Shown: piece by piece, positions 17,283 through 25,209 of the stretch | Position numbering within the stretch: the stretch's first letter is position 1 | Layout of the letters: each line of letters starts with the position of its first letter | Origin: IMCC26077 sp964561165 | Lineage (GTDB): Bacteria; Actinomycetota; Actinomycetes; Nanopelagicales; Nanopelagicaceae | Reading direction: 5' to 3' | DNA length: 64,000 nucleotides | NCBI GenBank assembly: GCA_964561165.1 | Contig: CAZLOJ010000002.1 | Coordinates: 1 to 64,000 of the forward strand | Notes under the pieces: generated by a model | Told to the model about the DNA's origin: nothing | Seen by the model: the letters and a program-made list of their open reading frames with translations, nothing else | The model's database searches: none | Translations under genes and position numbers: made by a program

Positions 17283-18830
17283 TTAAAGAGTGAGCGTAAA
17301 GAGCCGTTCTGTGAGTTCTTCACTACGGTCGCGTGGAATGGTGAGCACAAAAAGTGATCCCTTTCCGTAGCGTCCTGTTGCTTCAATCACTCCACCATGG
17401 AGCAGCGCATCTTCCTGGGCAATTGAAAGCCCCAAACCAGTGCCACCTCGAGTCCGTTCACGGGATGGATCCGCGCGCCAGAATCGATCGAATACACGAG
17501 TCTCTTCGCCCTGGCGAAGTCCGATACCAAAGTCTCGAACGGCAATTGCTATGGATTTCTCCCCAGCACGAATTTCTACCTCGATTCGATTTCCTTCACC
17601 GTAGGCGATGGCGTTACTCAGTAAATTTCTAAGAATTCGATCCATCCGTCGTGGATCGACAACCGTTAATACGGGATCGCTCGGATGTTTATAATGAAAA
17701 GTAGAGCCATGCTCTTGAGCAATCGGCGTCAGGGCATCAAGACTTTTCTCGACCAAACTCACAACATCGACGACTTCGGGCTCTAGGTTGACTACCCCTG
17801 CATCAAACCTGCTTACTTCCAAAAGTTCTGTCAGTAAATTCTCAAACCGCTCCAATTGTGCAGAAAGTAGCTCGGCGCTTCTGGAAATAGTGGGATCAAA
17901 ATCGTGGCGTTGTCGATAGATTAAATCTGATGCCATTTTCAAGGTAGTTAACGGTGTACGCAGTTCATGGGAAACATCAGACACGAACCGCTGTTGCACA
18001 CGAGACAAATTCTCTAACCTCGTAATCTGACTCTGTAAAGCACTAGCCATTTCATTAAAAGAGAGAGCTAACCGGGCAATTTCATCTGCACCTTCGACTT
18101 GCATTCGCTCAGCGAAGTCTCCCGCCGAGAGTTTCTCCGCAATCTCAGCAGCACCCCGAATGGGCGTGATGACCTGTCGGGAAGCTGCCCACACGATGAA
18201 TAGCAAAACTAACACCAAGGCAATGGCGCCAATAAGTAGCGTGCGCGAGATCAACGAGATAGTCGAATCTTCTGGCGCGGTACTGTAGAGAAAGTACAGT
18301 TCAAACGCTCCGAAATTTTCGATTGTGAAATTGCCACCAACTATAAGCGCTGGGACTTTTCGCTCAATGGCAATGGGTGTGAGATAAGTGCTCGCATAAA
18401 CAATTTGCCCGTATGTGTACTGCAACTCCTTTGTCTCTCGAACTTTTGCTCGCAAATCAGCTGGGATAGATTCTTTCGCTATTTGATTAGTTGCTCGCTC
18501 GTAGAGGTAGAAAACAGCGCCAGGGGAATTTGCCTGCAAAATTGCCACTTCAGGATTTCGTTCATTCCCGCGCGCATCAGCAAATTCAGTAATCGTTCGA
18601 TCGATGGCATCTCGAAAATCTGCCACTGATGTGATTTCGGCGAGAATAAAACGATTTTCAGTTTGGAATAATTTCGATTGACTCTCGTTGAGTGCAGACT
18701 CGATTTTCGACTCGCGAATACCATCACCAAGCCGCTGATTTAAGACAGTGGCTAAGCTGGAAACTAGGACTGTAGATAGCAACAGCGTCGTACCGAGAAC
18801 TCGAAATGCCAGAGTATTTGTAAAGCGCAT
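17283..18830 (-). CDS. mtrB: Sensor histidine kinase MtrB
   Basis: The 515-residue kinase has two membrane helices (about 8-28 and 195-217) flanking an extracytoplasmic domain, a HAMP domain (about 218-270), and a HisKA domain with the phosphoacceptor in FVSDVSHELRTPL (His288). The HATPase domain carries NAIAYGEG, RDFGIGL and GGTGLGLSI. MtrB senses envelope or division state and phosphorylates MtrA. Its ATG overlaps the mtrA stop by one base (TAATG), giving tight coupling. In mycobacteria and streptomycetes the lipoprotein gene lpqB follows. Here comF follows instead. Confidence 0.93.
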   Translation of the reverse strand: MRFTNTLAFRVLGTTLLLSTVLVSSLATVLNQRLGDGIRESKIESALNESQSKLFQTENRFILAEITSVADFRDAIDRTITEFADARGNERNPEVAILQANSPGAVFYLYERATNQIAKESIPADLRAKVRETKELQYTYGQIVYASTYLTPIAIERKVPALIVGGNFTIENFGAFELYFLYSTAPEDSTISLISRTLLIGAIALVLVLLFIVWAASRQVITPIRGAAEIAEKLSAGDFAERMQVEGADEIARLALSFNEMASALQSQITRLENLSRVQQRFVSDVSHELRTPLTTLKMASDLIYRQRHDFDPTISRSAELLSAQLERFENLLTELLEVSRFDAGVVNLEPEVVDVVSLVEKSLDALTPIAQEHGSTFHYKHPSDPVLTVVDPRRMDRILRNLLSNAIAYGEGNRIEVEIRAGEKSIAIAVRDFGIGLRQGEETRVFDRFWRADPSRERTRGGTGLGLSIAQEDALLHGGVIEATGRYGKGSLFVLTIPRDRSEELTERLFTLTL

Positions 18831-19522
18831 TATTTTTGTTCTGTGAAATTACCTGCGCGGTACCCAACGCCTCTAACCGTCAGCACTAGTTCTGGCTGGT
18901 TGGGATCGCGCTCAATTTTGGAGCGAATTCTTTGAATATGCACATTGACTAGGCGAGTATCCGACGAGTGTCGGTAACCCCAAACTTCGGCGAGCAACGC
19001 TTCCCGAGTAAAGACCCGTCCAGGTTCACGTGCCAATGCGAGGAGTAGGTCAAACTCCAACCGTGTAAGTGCAATAACTTTATCGCCGCGCCGAACTTCG
19101 TGAGCAATCAAATCTATGGACACTCCACCAAATTCTAATTTTGAACTAGCGGCCGCTGGCGCTGCAGTTCTGCGCAATCGAGCTTTGATGCGCGCCAGGA
19201 GCTCGCTTGTTTGGAAAGGTTTAACGATGTAATCATCTGCGCCAGCCTCTAACCCCTTGACTACATCTGGTGTCTCGCCTTTTGCAGTAAGCATCACTAT
19301 CGGGATCATCGATTCAGCTCGAATCAACTTGCACACTTCAATCCCATTAAGGCCAGGAAGCATTAGATCGAGGAGAACCAAATCAGGCGGTGAGTTCCGA
19401 AACACCTCCATGACTTGGTCGCCGCGCGATACCAAGTCGACCTCGAGTCCATCGCCAGTGAGAACAATGGCGAGCATCTCGGCTAAATCTTGGTCGTCAT
19501 CGACGACCATTATCAGCGTCAT
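18830..19522 (-). CDS. mtrA: Response regulator MtrA
   Basis: An OmpR-type regulator of 230 residues. The receiver domain has the acidic pocket VVDDDQD (residues 6-12), the phosphoacceptor Asp52 in LVLLDLMLPG and the TAKGE switch block; a winged-helix domain follows (about 130-225) with the RVFTREALLAEVWGY element. MtrA controls cell division, cell-wall and replication genes in Actinobacteria. The ATG at 19522 shares TAATG with the ahcY stop and fits the family length better than an in-frame start at 19540. It is in an operon ahcY-mtrA-mtrB. Confidence 0.95.
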   Translation of the reverse strand: MTLIMVVDDDQDLAEMLAIVLTGDGLEVDLVSRGDQVMEVFRNSPPDLVLLDLMLPGLNGIEVCKLIRAESMIPIVMLTAKGETPDVVKGLEAGADDYIVKPFQTSELLARIKARLRRTAAPAAASSKLEFGGVSIDLIAHEVRRGDKVIALTRLEFDLLLALAREPGRVFTREALLAEVWGYRHSSDTRLVNVHIQRIRSKIERDPNQPELVLTVRGVGYRAGNFTEQK

Positions 19523-20796
19523 TAGCTGCCGTGCTCCCAAGAGTTGAGATAAAGCTCCTGCTCAGGAGTGAGTTGATCAACTTCGCCACCCATACTCTTG
19601 AGCTTGAGTGCCGCGACCTCTTTATCAATTTCAGTCGGCACTTCATGGACTCCTGGTTTCAGGTTCTTCGCTTCGTGAACTAACCACTCTGCGGTGAGCG
19701 CTTGGTCAGCAAAGGAGAGATCCATAACAGCAGCCGGGTGTCCTTCTGCAGCACCGAGATTAACTAGACGCCCCTCGGCAAGCAGGAGCAGTCTGCGACC
19801 ATCCTCAAGCACATATTCATCAGTTTGATGGCGAATCTTTGAATTCTTGCGGCCATGCTTCTCTAACCAAGCGACATCAATCTCAATGTCAAAGTGTCCC
19901 GAGTTGGCCATGATTGCATTGTCTTTCATTCGCTCAAAGTGCTCAGCGCGCAATACATCGCGATTTCCCGTGACCGTAATAAAGATATCTCCAATTCGAG
20001 CAGCCTCGTGCATCGTCATGACGCGATAGCCCTGCATCATTGCATCGAGTGCCTTTGTCGGATCAATTTCAGTAATCACAACTTCGGCGCCTAAACCCTT
20101 TGCCCGCTCGGCAACACCGCGACCGCAGTAACCAAATCCAGCTACAACAACGATCTTGCCAGCAACGAGAGTGTTGGTTGCGCGAAAAATCGCATCAAAA
20201 GTCGATTGGCCGGTGCCGTAGCGATTATCGAACATATGCTTGGTGTCAGTGTCGTTGACTGCAACCATTGGGAAGGTCAGCGCACCATCGCGCGACATTT
20301 GTGTTAGTCGAATTACGCCAGTTGTGGTCTCTTCACAACCACCAAGAATAGTTGGCAACAATTCTCGTCTCGTGGTGTGCAAAGTGTTTACGAGGTCGCA
20401 CCCATCATCGAACACAAAGTGCGGGGCGATATCTAGTGCGGCATTGATATGTTTGTAATACCCATCACGATCAATCGCATTCTTGGCAAAAACGCTGATT
20501 CCATATTCGTGGACCAAAGCAGCGGCGGTGTCATCTTGCGTGGATAGTGGATTAGATGCGCAGAGCGCTAATTCAGCGCCTCCTGCAGCGAGGGTGCGCA
20601 TGAGGTTCGCAGTCTCGGTTGTCACGTGCATACAAGCTGAGATTCGCACACCCTTGAAAGGTTGCTCAAGTATGAACCGGTCGCGAATTTGTGCAAGCAC
20701 GGGCATGCTCCGCTCTGCCCATTCAATCCGCTTCTTACCTTGCGCCGCTAATTCGGGATTTGCGATATCACTCTTATCGATAGTTGAACTGCTCAC
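19522..20796 (-). CDS. ahcY: S-adenosylhomocysteine hydrolase (adenosylhomocysteinase)
   Basis: AhcY splits S-adenosylhomocysteine to homocysteine and adenosine and so clears the product of methyltransferases. The NAD-binding motif is GFGYCGRGVAERAKGLGAEV near residues 222-241, and VAVNDTDTKHMFDNRYGTGQST lies near 177-198. The 424-residue length is that of the short form, without the insert of about 40 residues found in many bacterial enzymes. The GTG start has GAGAGG about nine bases upstream. It is the first gene of a unit with mtrA and mtrB. I saw no SAH riboswitch in the 46 bases upstream. Confidence 0.95.
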   Translation of the reverse strand: MSSSTIDKSDIANPELAAQGKKRIEWAERSMPVLAQIRDRFILEQPFKGVRISACMHVTTETANLMRTLAAGGAELALCASNPLSTQDDTAAALVHEYGISVFAKNAIDRDGYYKHINAALDIAPHFVFDDGCDLVNTLHTTRRELLPTILGGCEETTTGVIRLTQMSRDGALTFPMVAVNDTDTKHMFDNRYGTGQSTFDAIFRATNTLVAGKIVVVAGFGYCGRGVAERAKGLGAEVVITEIDPTKALDAMMQGYRVMTMHEAARIGDIFITVTGNRDVLRAEHFERMKDNAIMANSGHFDIEIDVAWLEKHGRKNSKIRHQTDEYVLEDGRRLLLLAEGRLVNLGAAEGHPAAVMDLSFADQALTAEWLVHEAKNLKPGVHEVPTEIDKEVAALKLKSMGGEVDQLTPEQELYLNSWEHGS

Positions 20797-20842
20797 GTGG
20801 TCGGACCTCTCTGTAGCATCAAGAATTCGTTATGCGGCTACT

Positions 20843-21955
20843 TTACCGCCCTTTCCCAGTTGCCACCCAGAGAGAACCGCTACCCGTAAGCGTGTATTTG
20901 CCAGGGGCCATGAACGCCGCTGTTGCATGGTGCACATCCACATACTCTGAATTACTCGCCACTTCGGAGATCCGTGTCGCACCTTGCCAAGCAAAGGCAA
21001 TGGCGTGGTTTTCTACCACCAGTTCCGTTTTGATACTCCCCTGAAACTCTCGTAAAGCAAAATCAAGGATTGGTGGTTTCCACTCACGGTATGCATCGGT
21101 GCCCGTTGGGGTAATGCGCACCGCGATGTGACTACTTGAATCGACAATCTTGAGAAAATTGCTCTTATCAATTGGCTTATGTGTTAAACCACCGCGAATC
21201 ACATTATCGCTGTTGGCCATCACCTCTACCACCGTGCCGTTGAGATACGCATGTACGCACTTTGGAGGCAAATAGAGGCTCTCTCCGGGTTGGAGCGTCA
21301 CTAATTCACAGAGCAATGTCGCTAGTGGATCCAACTTAGGCGCATACAGGTCAATTAATTCCTGCATCCATTTGCCGCGGACAGAATCAACGTTTGCGAT
21401 CCGCTCTCTAACTTCGGGGAGCACATTTTTCGTGTCCTCAACGCCGAGCAGAGTCTCCAGAATCGTTGTCAACGGAGTTCCTGCCCGCAAGGGTTCGGTA
21501 ATTAAACGATCAACTTTTTCTGAAGCGAGCACCTCCAACATCGCAAGTGTGTCGCGAATTTCTGCAAAGCCAACGAAGGCTTGAAATTCAGTGAGCGCAA
21601 CGACCATCTCAGGTTTGTGATTTTGATCTTTGCATACTTTTTGTAACGAGGGAATATCTTCAAGCGATGGATGAACTTGTAATGAGAGTGATTGTTCTAC
21701 TGCAAGAATTTTGGCAAGAAAAGGCAATTGGCCCTGAGGTAACACCTCTCCAAGAGCCCCAGTTATTTCATCAAGGCACATTTCAGTACCAATGACTAGA
21801 GATGGTCCTTGTGAATTATCCCCAAACCAAAGTTCTGCTTCGGGTAAGTCGCTTTCACTCTCTCCTCTGTGCCGCGCTAATGTCTCACGTGAGCCCCAGG
21901 GGTAATTCTTAACTCTTCCCTCGATAGCGAAAAGCTGCTTATCTAAATAAGTCAT
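20843..21955 (-). CDS. manA: Mannose-6-phosphate isomerase, class I
   Basis: ManA interconverts fructose-6-phosphate and mannose-6-phosphate, feeding GDP-mannose and mannosylated envelope molecules. Markers are KNYPWGSRE near residue 18, the zinc-ligand block LSLQVHPS near residue 90, NHKPEMVVAL near 112, and the LQPGESLYLPPKCVHAYLNG catalytic block near 226-245. The 370-residue length is typical. Its ATG overlaps the stop of the Trm112-like mini-gene (ATGA), so it is translationally coupled to the manB operon. It is followed by ahcY after 46 bases. Confidence 0.93.
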   Translation of the reverse strand: MTYLDKQLFAIEGRVKNYPWGSRETLARHRGESESDLPEAELWFGDNSQGPSLVIGTEMCLDEITGALGEVLPQGQLPFLAKILAVEQSLSLQVHPSLEDIPSLQKVCKDQNHKPEMVVALTEFQAFVGFAEIRDTLAMLEVLASEKVDRLITEPLRAGTPLTTILETLLGVEDTKNVLPEVRERIANVDSVRGKWMQELIDLYAPKLDPLATLLCELVTLQPGESLYLPPKCVHAYLNGTVVEVMANSDNVIRGGLTHKPIDKSNFLKIVDSSSHIAVRITPTGTDAYREWKPPILDFALREFQGSIKTELVVENHAIAFAWQGATRISEVASNSEYVDVHHATAAFMAPGKYTLTGSGSLWVATGKGR

Positions 21956-22116
21956 CCTCGCTTGATGGCAGCGTCAATGAGCAGCACGGGTATCCCATTT
22001 CTAATGGGATAAGCCAATAGACATTTGTTGCAATAGAGAGATTCGGCCTCAACAGTCAATTCTCCGCGACATTGCGGACACACGATTATTTCAAGGATCC
22101 TGGGATCAATCGTCAC
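21952..22116 (-). CDS. Trm112-like zinc-ribbon small protein
   Basis: A 54-residue protein lies between manB and manA. It starts with GTG at 22116 and ends with TGA at 21952-21954. It has two CxxC pairs (Cys13/Cys16 and Cys29/Cys32), YCNKCLLAYPIRNGIPVLL and a start MTIDPRILEIIVCP, the signature of Trm112-like proteins. In eukaryotes Trm112 activates methyltransferases; bacterial members such as YcaR are uncharacterised. GTGA joins it to the manB stop and ATGA to the manA start, so the three genes are translationally coupled. I place the same kind of gene near manA/manB in other Actinobacteria from memory only. Confidence 0.85.
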   Translation of the reverse strand: MTIDPRILEIIVCPQCRGELTVEAESLYCNKCLLAYPIRNGIPVLLIDAAIKRG

Positions 22117-23471
22117 CGCCGAATCACCTCCAATGCCTCATCGCGGATAACGCACATTATCTCATCGCTATCTGCTTCTACGTTAAGTCTCAATAATGGC
22201 TCAGTATTTGAAGGGCGCACATTCAGCCACCATTCTCTGGAAGTAATGGTTAAGCCATCTAAGCGATCCATCTGACCTCGTTCTGAAAAATGAGCTTCGA
22301 TACGAGCCATTGCCTCGGCGACATCGTGGATTCTGGAATTTATCTCACCGCTACCAGAATACTTCCGATATTTATCGATGATTGATGAGAATTTCGTATC
22401 CACATGTGATTTGCCCAGCGCAGCGATAGCGTAGAGCGCCGCAAGCATTCCCGAGTCAGCATTCCAGAAATCTCGGAAATAGAAATGACCCGAATGTTCC
22501 CCGCCAAAAATTGCACCAGTTTCTGCCATCTGAGCTTTGATAAATGAGTGGCCAACCCTGCTTCGAGAGGGAATTCCACCACATCTTTCAATCACTTCAG
22601 CGACCACGCGTGAAGAGATTAAGCTATAAATAATCGTGCTACCTGGCGCTCTCTCAAGTTCACTTTCCGCAATTAAGGCAGTGAGCAATGATGGATCTAC
22701 TAATCGACCTGATTCATCGACAAGGAAACATCGATCTGCATCACCATCAAAAGCGAGGCCAAGATCTGCTTTTTCTGCAACTACTCGCACTTGGAGATCT
22801 CTTAAAGTTGAACTATCAAGTGGATTGGCTTCGTGGTTCGGAAAAGTTCCATCTAACTCAAAGTACATTGGAACAATCTCAAGATTCAAAGGCCCAAGGA
22901 CTTGGGGAACCGTGTGGCCGGCCATCCCATTGCCTGCATCAATCACTACCTTCAAACGCCTAATCTTTGAACAATCCACAAGGCTACGTAGATGCTGACC
23001 ATACTCTTCGAGGAGATTAGTTCTTCGCTCACTGCCCTGATGGTTAGCAATTGGTAGTTCATTTGAAATCAACGCCTCACGAATTTGCTCCAAACCGCTG
23101 GTTGCACCAATCGGGCTCGCTCCAGCACGTGCAAATTTGATGCCGTGATACTGAGCAGGGTTATGGCTTGCAGTAAACATCGCTCCGGGCATGTTGAGTC
23201 TTCCAGTTGCAAAATAAAGTTGATCGGTTGCAGCGAGCCCGATGTTGACAACATTAGTTCCAGTCGCGCGAACACCTTCGGAGAAAGATTGCACGAGACT
23301 CTCTGATGATGGGCGCATGTCGAAACCTACGACAATTTCATCCGCTGCTACTAAGTTGGCAAAAGCGATTCCGATATCTCGACAAAACTCTTCGGTTATC
23401 TCACTTCCAACTAAGCCTCGAACATCGTACGACTTGATTATGGTTGCAAGTGATTGCGCGGTATATGCCAC
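22113..23471 (-). CDS. manB: Phosphomannomutase/phosphoglucomutase
   Basis: The 452-residue enzyme moves phosphate between C6 and C1 of mannose or glucose. It has the active-site serine loop MFTASHNPAQYHGIKFA near residue 97, the metal-binding DGDADRCFLVD near 240, the sugar-specificity loop GEHSGHFYFRDFW near 320, and a C-terminal phosphate-binding RPSNTEPLLRLNVEA near 425. The start is GTG at 23471, 5 bases after the DUF3499 stop. It makes mannose-1-phosphate for the pyrophosphorylase encoded about 5 kb upstream. It is coupled to the Trm112-like gene and manA. Confidence 0.93.
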   Translation of the reverse strand: MAYTAQSLATIIKSYDVRGLVGSEITEEFCRDIGIAFANLVAADEIVVGFDMRPSSESLVQSFSEGVRATGTNVVNIGLAATDQLYFATGRLNMPGAMFTASHNPAQYHGIKFARAGASPIGATSGLEQIREALISNELPIANHQGSERRTNLLEEYGQHLRSLVDCSKIRRLKVVIDAGNGMAGHTVPQVLGPLNLEIVPMYFELDGTFPNHEANPLDSSTLRDLQVRVVAEKADLGLAFDGDADRCFLVDESGRLVDPSLLTALIAESELERAPGSTIIYSLISSRVVAEVIERCGGIPSRSRVGHSFIKAQMAETGAIFGGEHSGHFYFRDFWNADSGMLAALYAIAALGKSHVDTKFSSIIDKYRKYSGSGEINSRIHDVAEAMARIEAHFSERGQMDRLDGLTITSREWWLNVRPSNTEPLLRLNVEADSDEIMCVIRDEALEVIRR

Positions 23472-23476
23472 GCTAT

Positions 23477-23827
23477 TTATTCTGAGGGAAGGGCGCGTAA
23501 ATGTCCACGTCGGCCGATAGTGGGCTGGTTTTGTTGTGGGTTTGATGTAATGACACTTCTTACCGCTTCTGCAATAGCAAGCAAGTCATCATCACTTGGA
23601 CCCGCTGCACTCTCTTCGCTTACCAAGCGAATAAGTTCCCAACCACGAGGCGCTGTGAGTTTGGCGCCATGATCGTTACATAAATCGTAACTATGTGGCT
23701 CCGCGTATGTTGCTAAAGGCCCGAGCACGACAGTGGAATCACCATAAATATATGTAAGAGTTTGCACGGCAGGTTGGGTACACCCAGTGCGAGTGCACCG
23801 TCTCGTTGCTGGACGTAACCTGGCCAT
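23477..23827 (-). CDS. DUF3499 family protein
   Basis: A 116-residue actinobacterial protein with a likely zinc-binding arrangement: CTRTGC at residues 12-17 and LCNDHG near residue 70, with YGDSTVVLGPLA between. These are the family hallmarks. Its function is unknown, but it is a steady neighbour of manB in Actinobacteria (Rv3258c in M. tuberculosis). It heads the unit DUF3499-manB-Trm112-like-manA and has a leaderless-type -10. Confidence 0.85.
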   Translation of the reverse strand: MARLRPATRRCTRTGCTQPAVQTLTYIYGDSTVVLGPLATYAEPHSYDLCNDHGAKLTAPRGWELIRLVSEESAAGPSDDDLLAIAEAVRSVITSNPQQNQPTIGRRGHLRALPSE

Positions 23828-23839
23828 GGAGACACGGTA
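23825..23839 (-). promoter_or_regulatory. Leaderless-type -10 before DUF3499-manB-manA
   Basis: On the minus strand TACCGT (23834-23839) is followed by GTCTCC and the ATG at 23827. It would drive the mannose-metabolism unit. Confidence 0.5.
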
Positions 23840-23892
23840 TCTCGCGGGTACTTTCCAGGTTGGGATGCCACTCCGATTAGAAGTGCCACAAA

Positions 23893-25209
23893 CTAGGAGG
23901 AAGGGGCGGTGGGAACAAAAAGGCCCGAATCAACAACTGGTAATGCGGTTAATTCTTTTGCTAACGCAGGGGCCAAGGAGGTGGTCGCCAAACCAGAGCT
24001 ATTGAGCATGGCAAAAGCTAGGGACATCTTCGCTGCTTGTGTAGAGAATTGAATCGCACGAGTACTCTCAGGAACCTTCCATATCGCCATTGAATCTACT
24101 TTGATCGTTACTGTGGATTTCTTGCCTCGAGCCCCTAAAACGGTGAAGGAAACTTTCGGAGAATCGGTAACGATGCTCAGCCATCCACTTTTCTCGGGAA
24201 GTGCGATCTGTTCTCCAGTGCTCACGTTTGTGCTTGTGGACCATGCAATCTCACTTCGATTTCCAAATCTGCCACGTGTGAGAACAGCACCTACAACCGC
24301 TTCGCTCGCGCTCACACCGATGGAGAAGAGTTGACTCTTGGGCAAGGACTGCAAATCAACTTCGACAACTTTTTGAGCTGGGATTCGTAGCGAGTCCAGC
24401 CCAATAGGTGCAAAAACTCCCGAGGGTGAAATGTAAGTCACTTGAATAATCGCATCACTTTCACCTGGCACAAAAAGTCTAAGCTTTTGCGAGGTGACTT
24501 TCGATTTCTTCCCAAGCTTTACACCGGGAATACCAGGAATCACGAATTTCTGAGTCGGAGTAACAGCTGGTGCAACGAAATCACCGCCATAGTTTGTTAA
24601 CCCTTTTCGTCGCTCATCGAAAAGTACAGCCCGGATCAATCCAGAGCGGGAAATAATATGAAATGCCGTCACCTTTTTGCCTGGCATAAATGTGGTCAGC
24701 GGAAAACTCTTCATACTTCGCCCAGGAATCGTCAATGTACGGGTGGATTCAGAGCCATCCTCACTCCACAGCTCGACATCGATAATTGCCTTGCCAAGAT
24801 TCTCGTTTGTAAATTGGAAGTAGCCAAGGCTGGTGACATCACTGGTTCCACCTACAAACCAAAATTCGCCTGCAGAAGGGCTGCATTGAGAGAGGCCGAG
24901 CCAAGTTGCACTCTTTGAGGCGACGATTATTGGAGTTGCTGTATTACCTGCGACCACTCGAGCTTTCTTGCCAAGAGCCACCACGCGGCTGGCACCTTTT
25001 TTCATCGAACGATTCTTGCTATCGATAATTGCGCTCTTCGCTTTAGAATCAGAAAAGTGAATCGCTCCAGTCATATCCCGATACAGCGCTGGACATACAA
25101 AAGTGGAGATACTCTCCACGTACCCTCGTGGCGCTTGTTCGCCTTCGACAACCGAGGCAAGTGCCACCACTGAGGCAAAAGCTGCGAGTATCAATACGGG
25201 TTTTCTCAT
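23893..25209 (-). CDS. DUF5719 family secreted protein
   Basis: The 438-residue protein has an N-terminal signal or anchor segment (about 3-20) and then a mostly beta extracytoplasmic region. Repeated beta-strand blocks of about 100 residues (for example GYFQFTNENLGKAIIDVELWSEDG) match what I remember of DUF5719, which typically sits next to a large glycosyltransferase and WhiB2. Its function is unknown. It overlaps the glycosyltransferase gene by 4 bases (ATGA), so the two are translationally coupled. Confidence 0.75.
   Translation of the reverse strand: MRKPVLILAAFASVVALASVVEGEQAPRGYVESISTFVCPALYRDMTGAIHFSDSKAKSAIIDSKNRSMKKGASRVVALGKKARVVAGNTATPIIVASKSATWLGLSQCSPSAGEFWFVGGTSDVTSLGYFQFTNENLGKAIIDVELWSEDGSESTRTLTIPGRSMKSFPLTTFMPGKKVTAFHIISRSGLIRAVLFDERRKGLTNYGGDFVAPAVTPTQKFVIPGIPGVKLGKKSKVTSQKLRLFVPGESDAIIQVTYISPSGVFAPIGLDSLRIPAQKVVEVDLQSLPKSQLFSIGVSASEAVVGAVLTRGRFGNRSEIAWSTSTNVSTGEQIALPEKSGWLSIVTDSPKVSFTVLGARGKKSTVTIKVDSMAIWKVPESTRAIQFSTQAAKMSLAFAMLNSSGLATTSLAPALAKELTALPVVDSGLFVPTAPSS

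Noticed and set aside
20797..20842. Possible SAH riboswitch upstream of ahcY.
   Set aside because: Only 46 bases separate ahcY and manA, too short for the known SAH riboswitch fold, and no matching motif is seen.
20483..20950. A 155-residue plus-strand frame over ahcY and the manA end.
   Set aside because: Antisense to two well-supported genes, with no recognisable motif.
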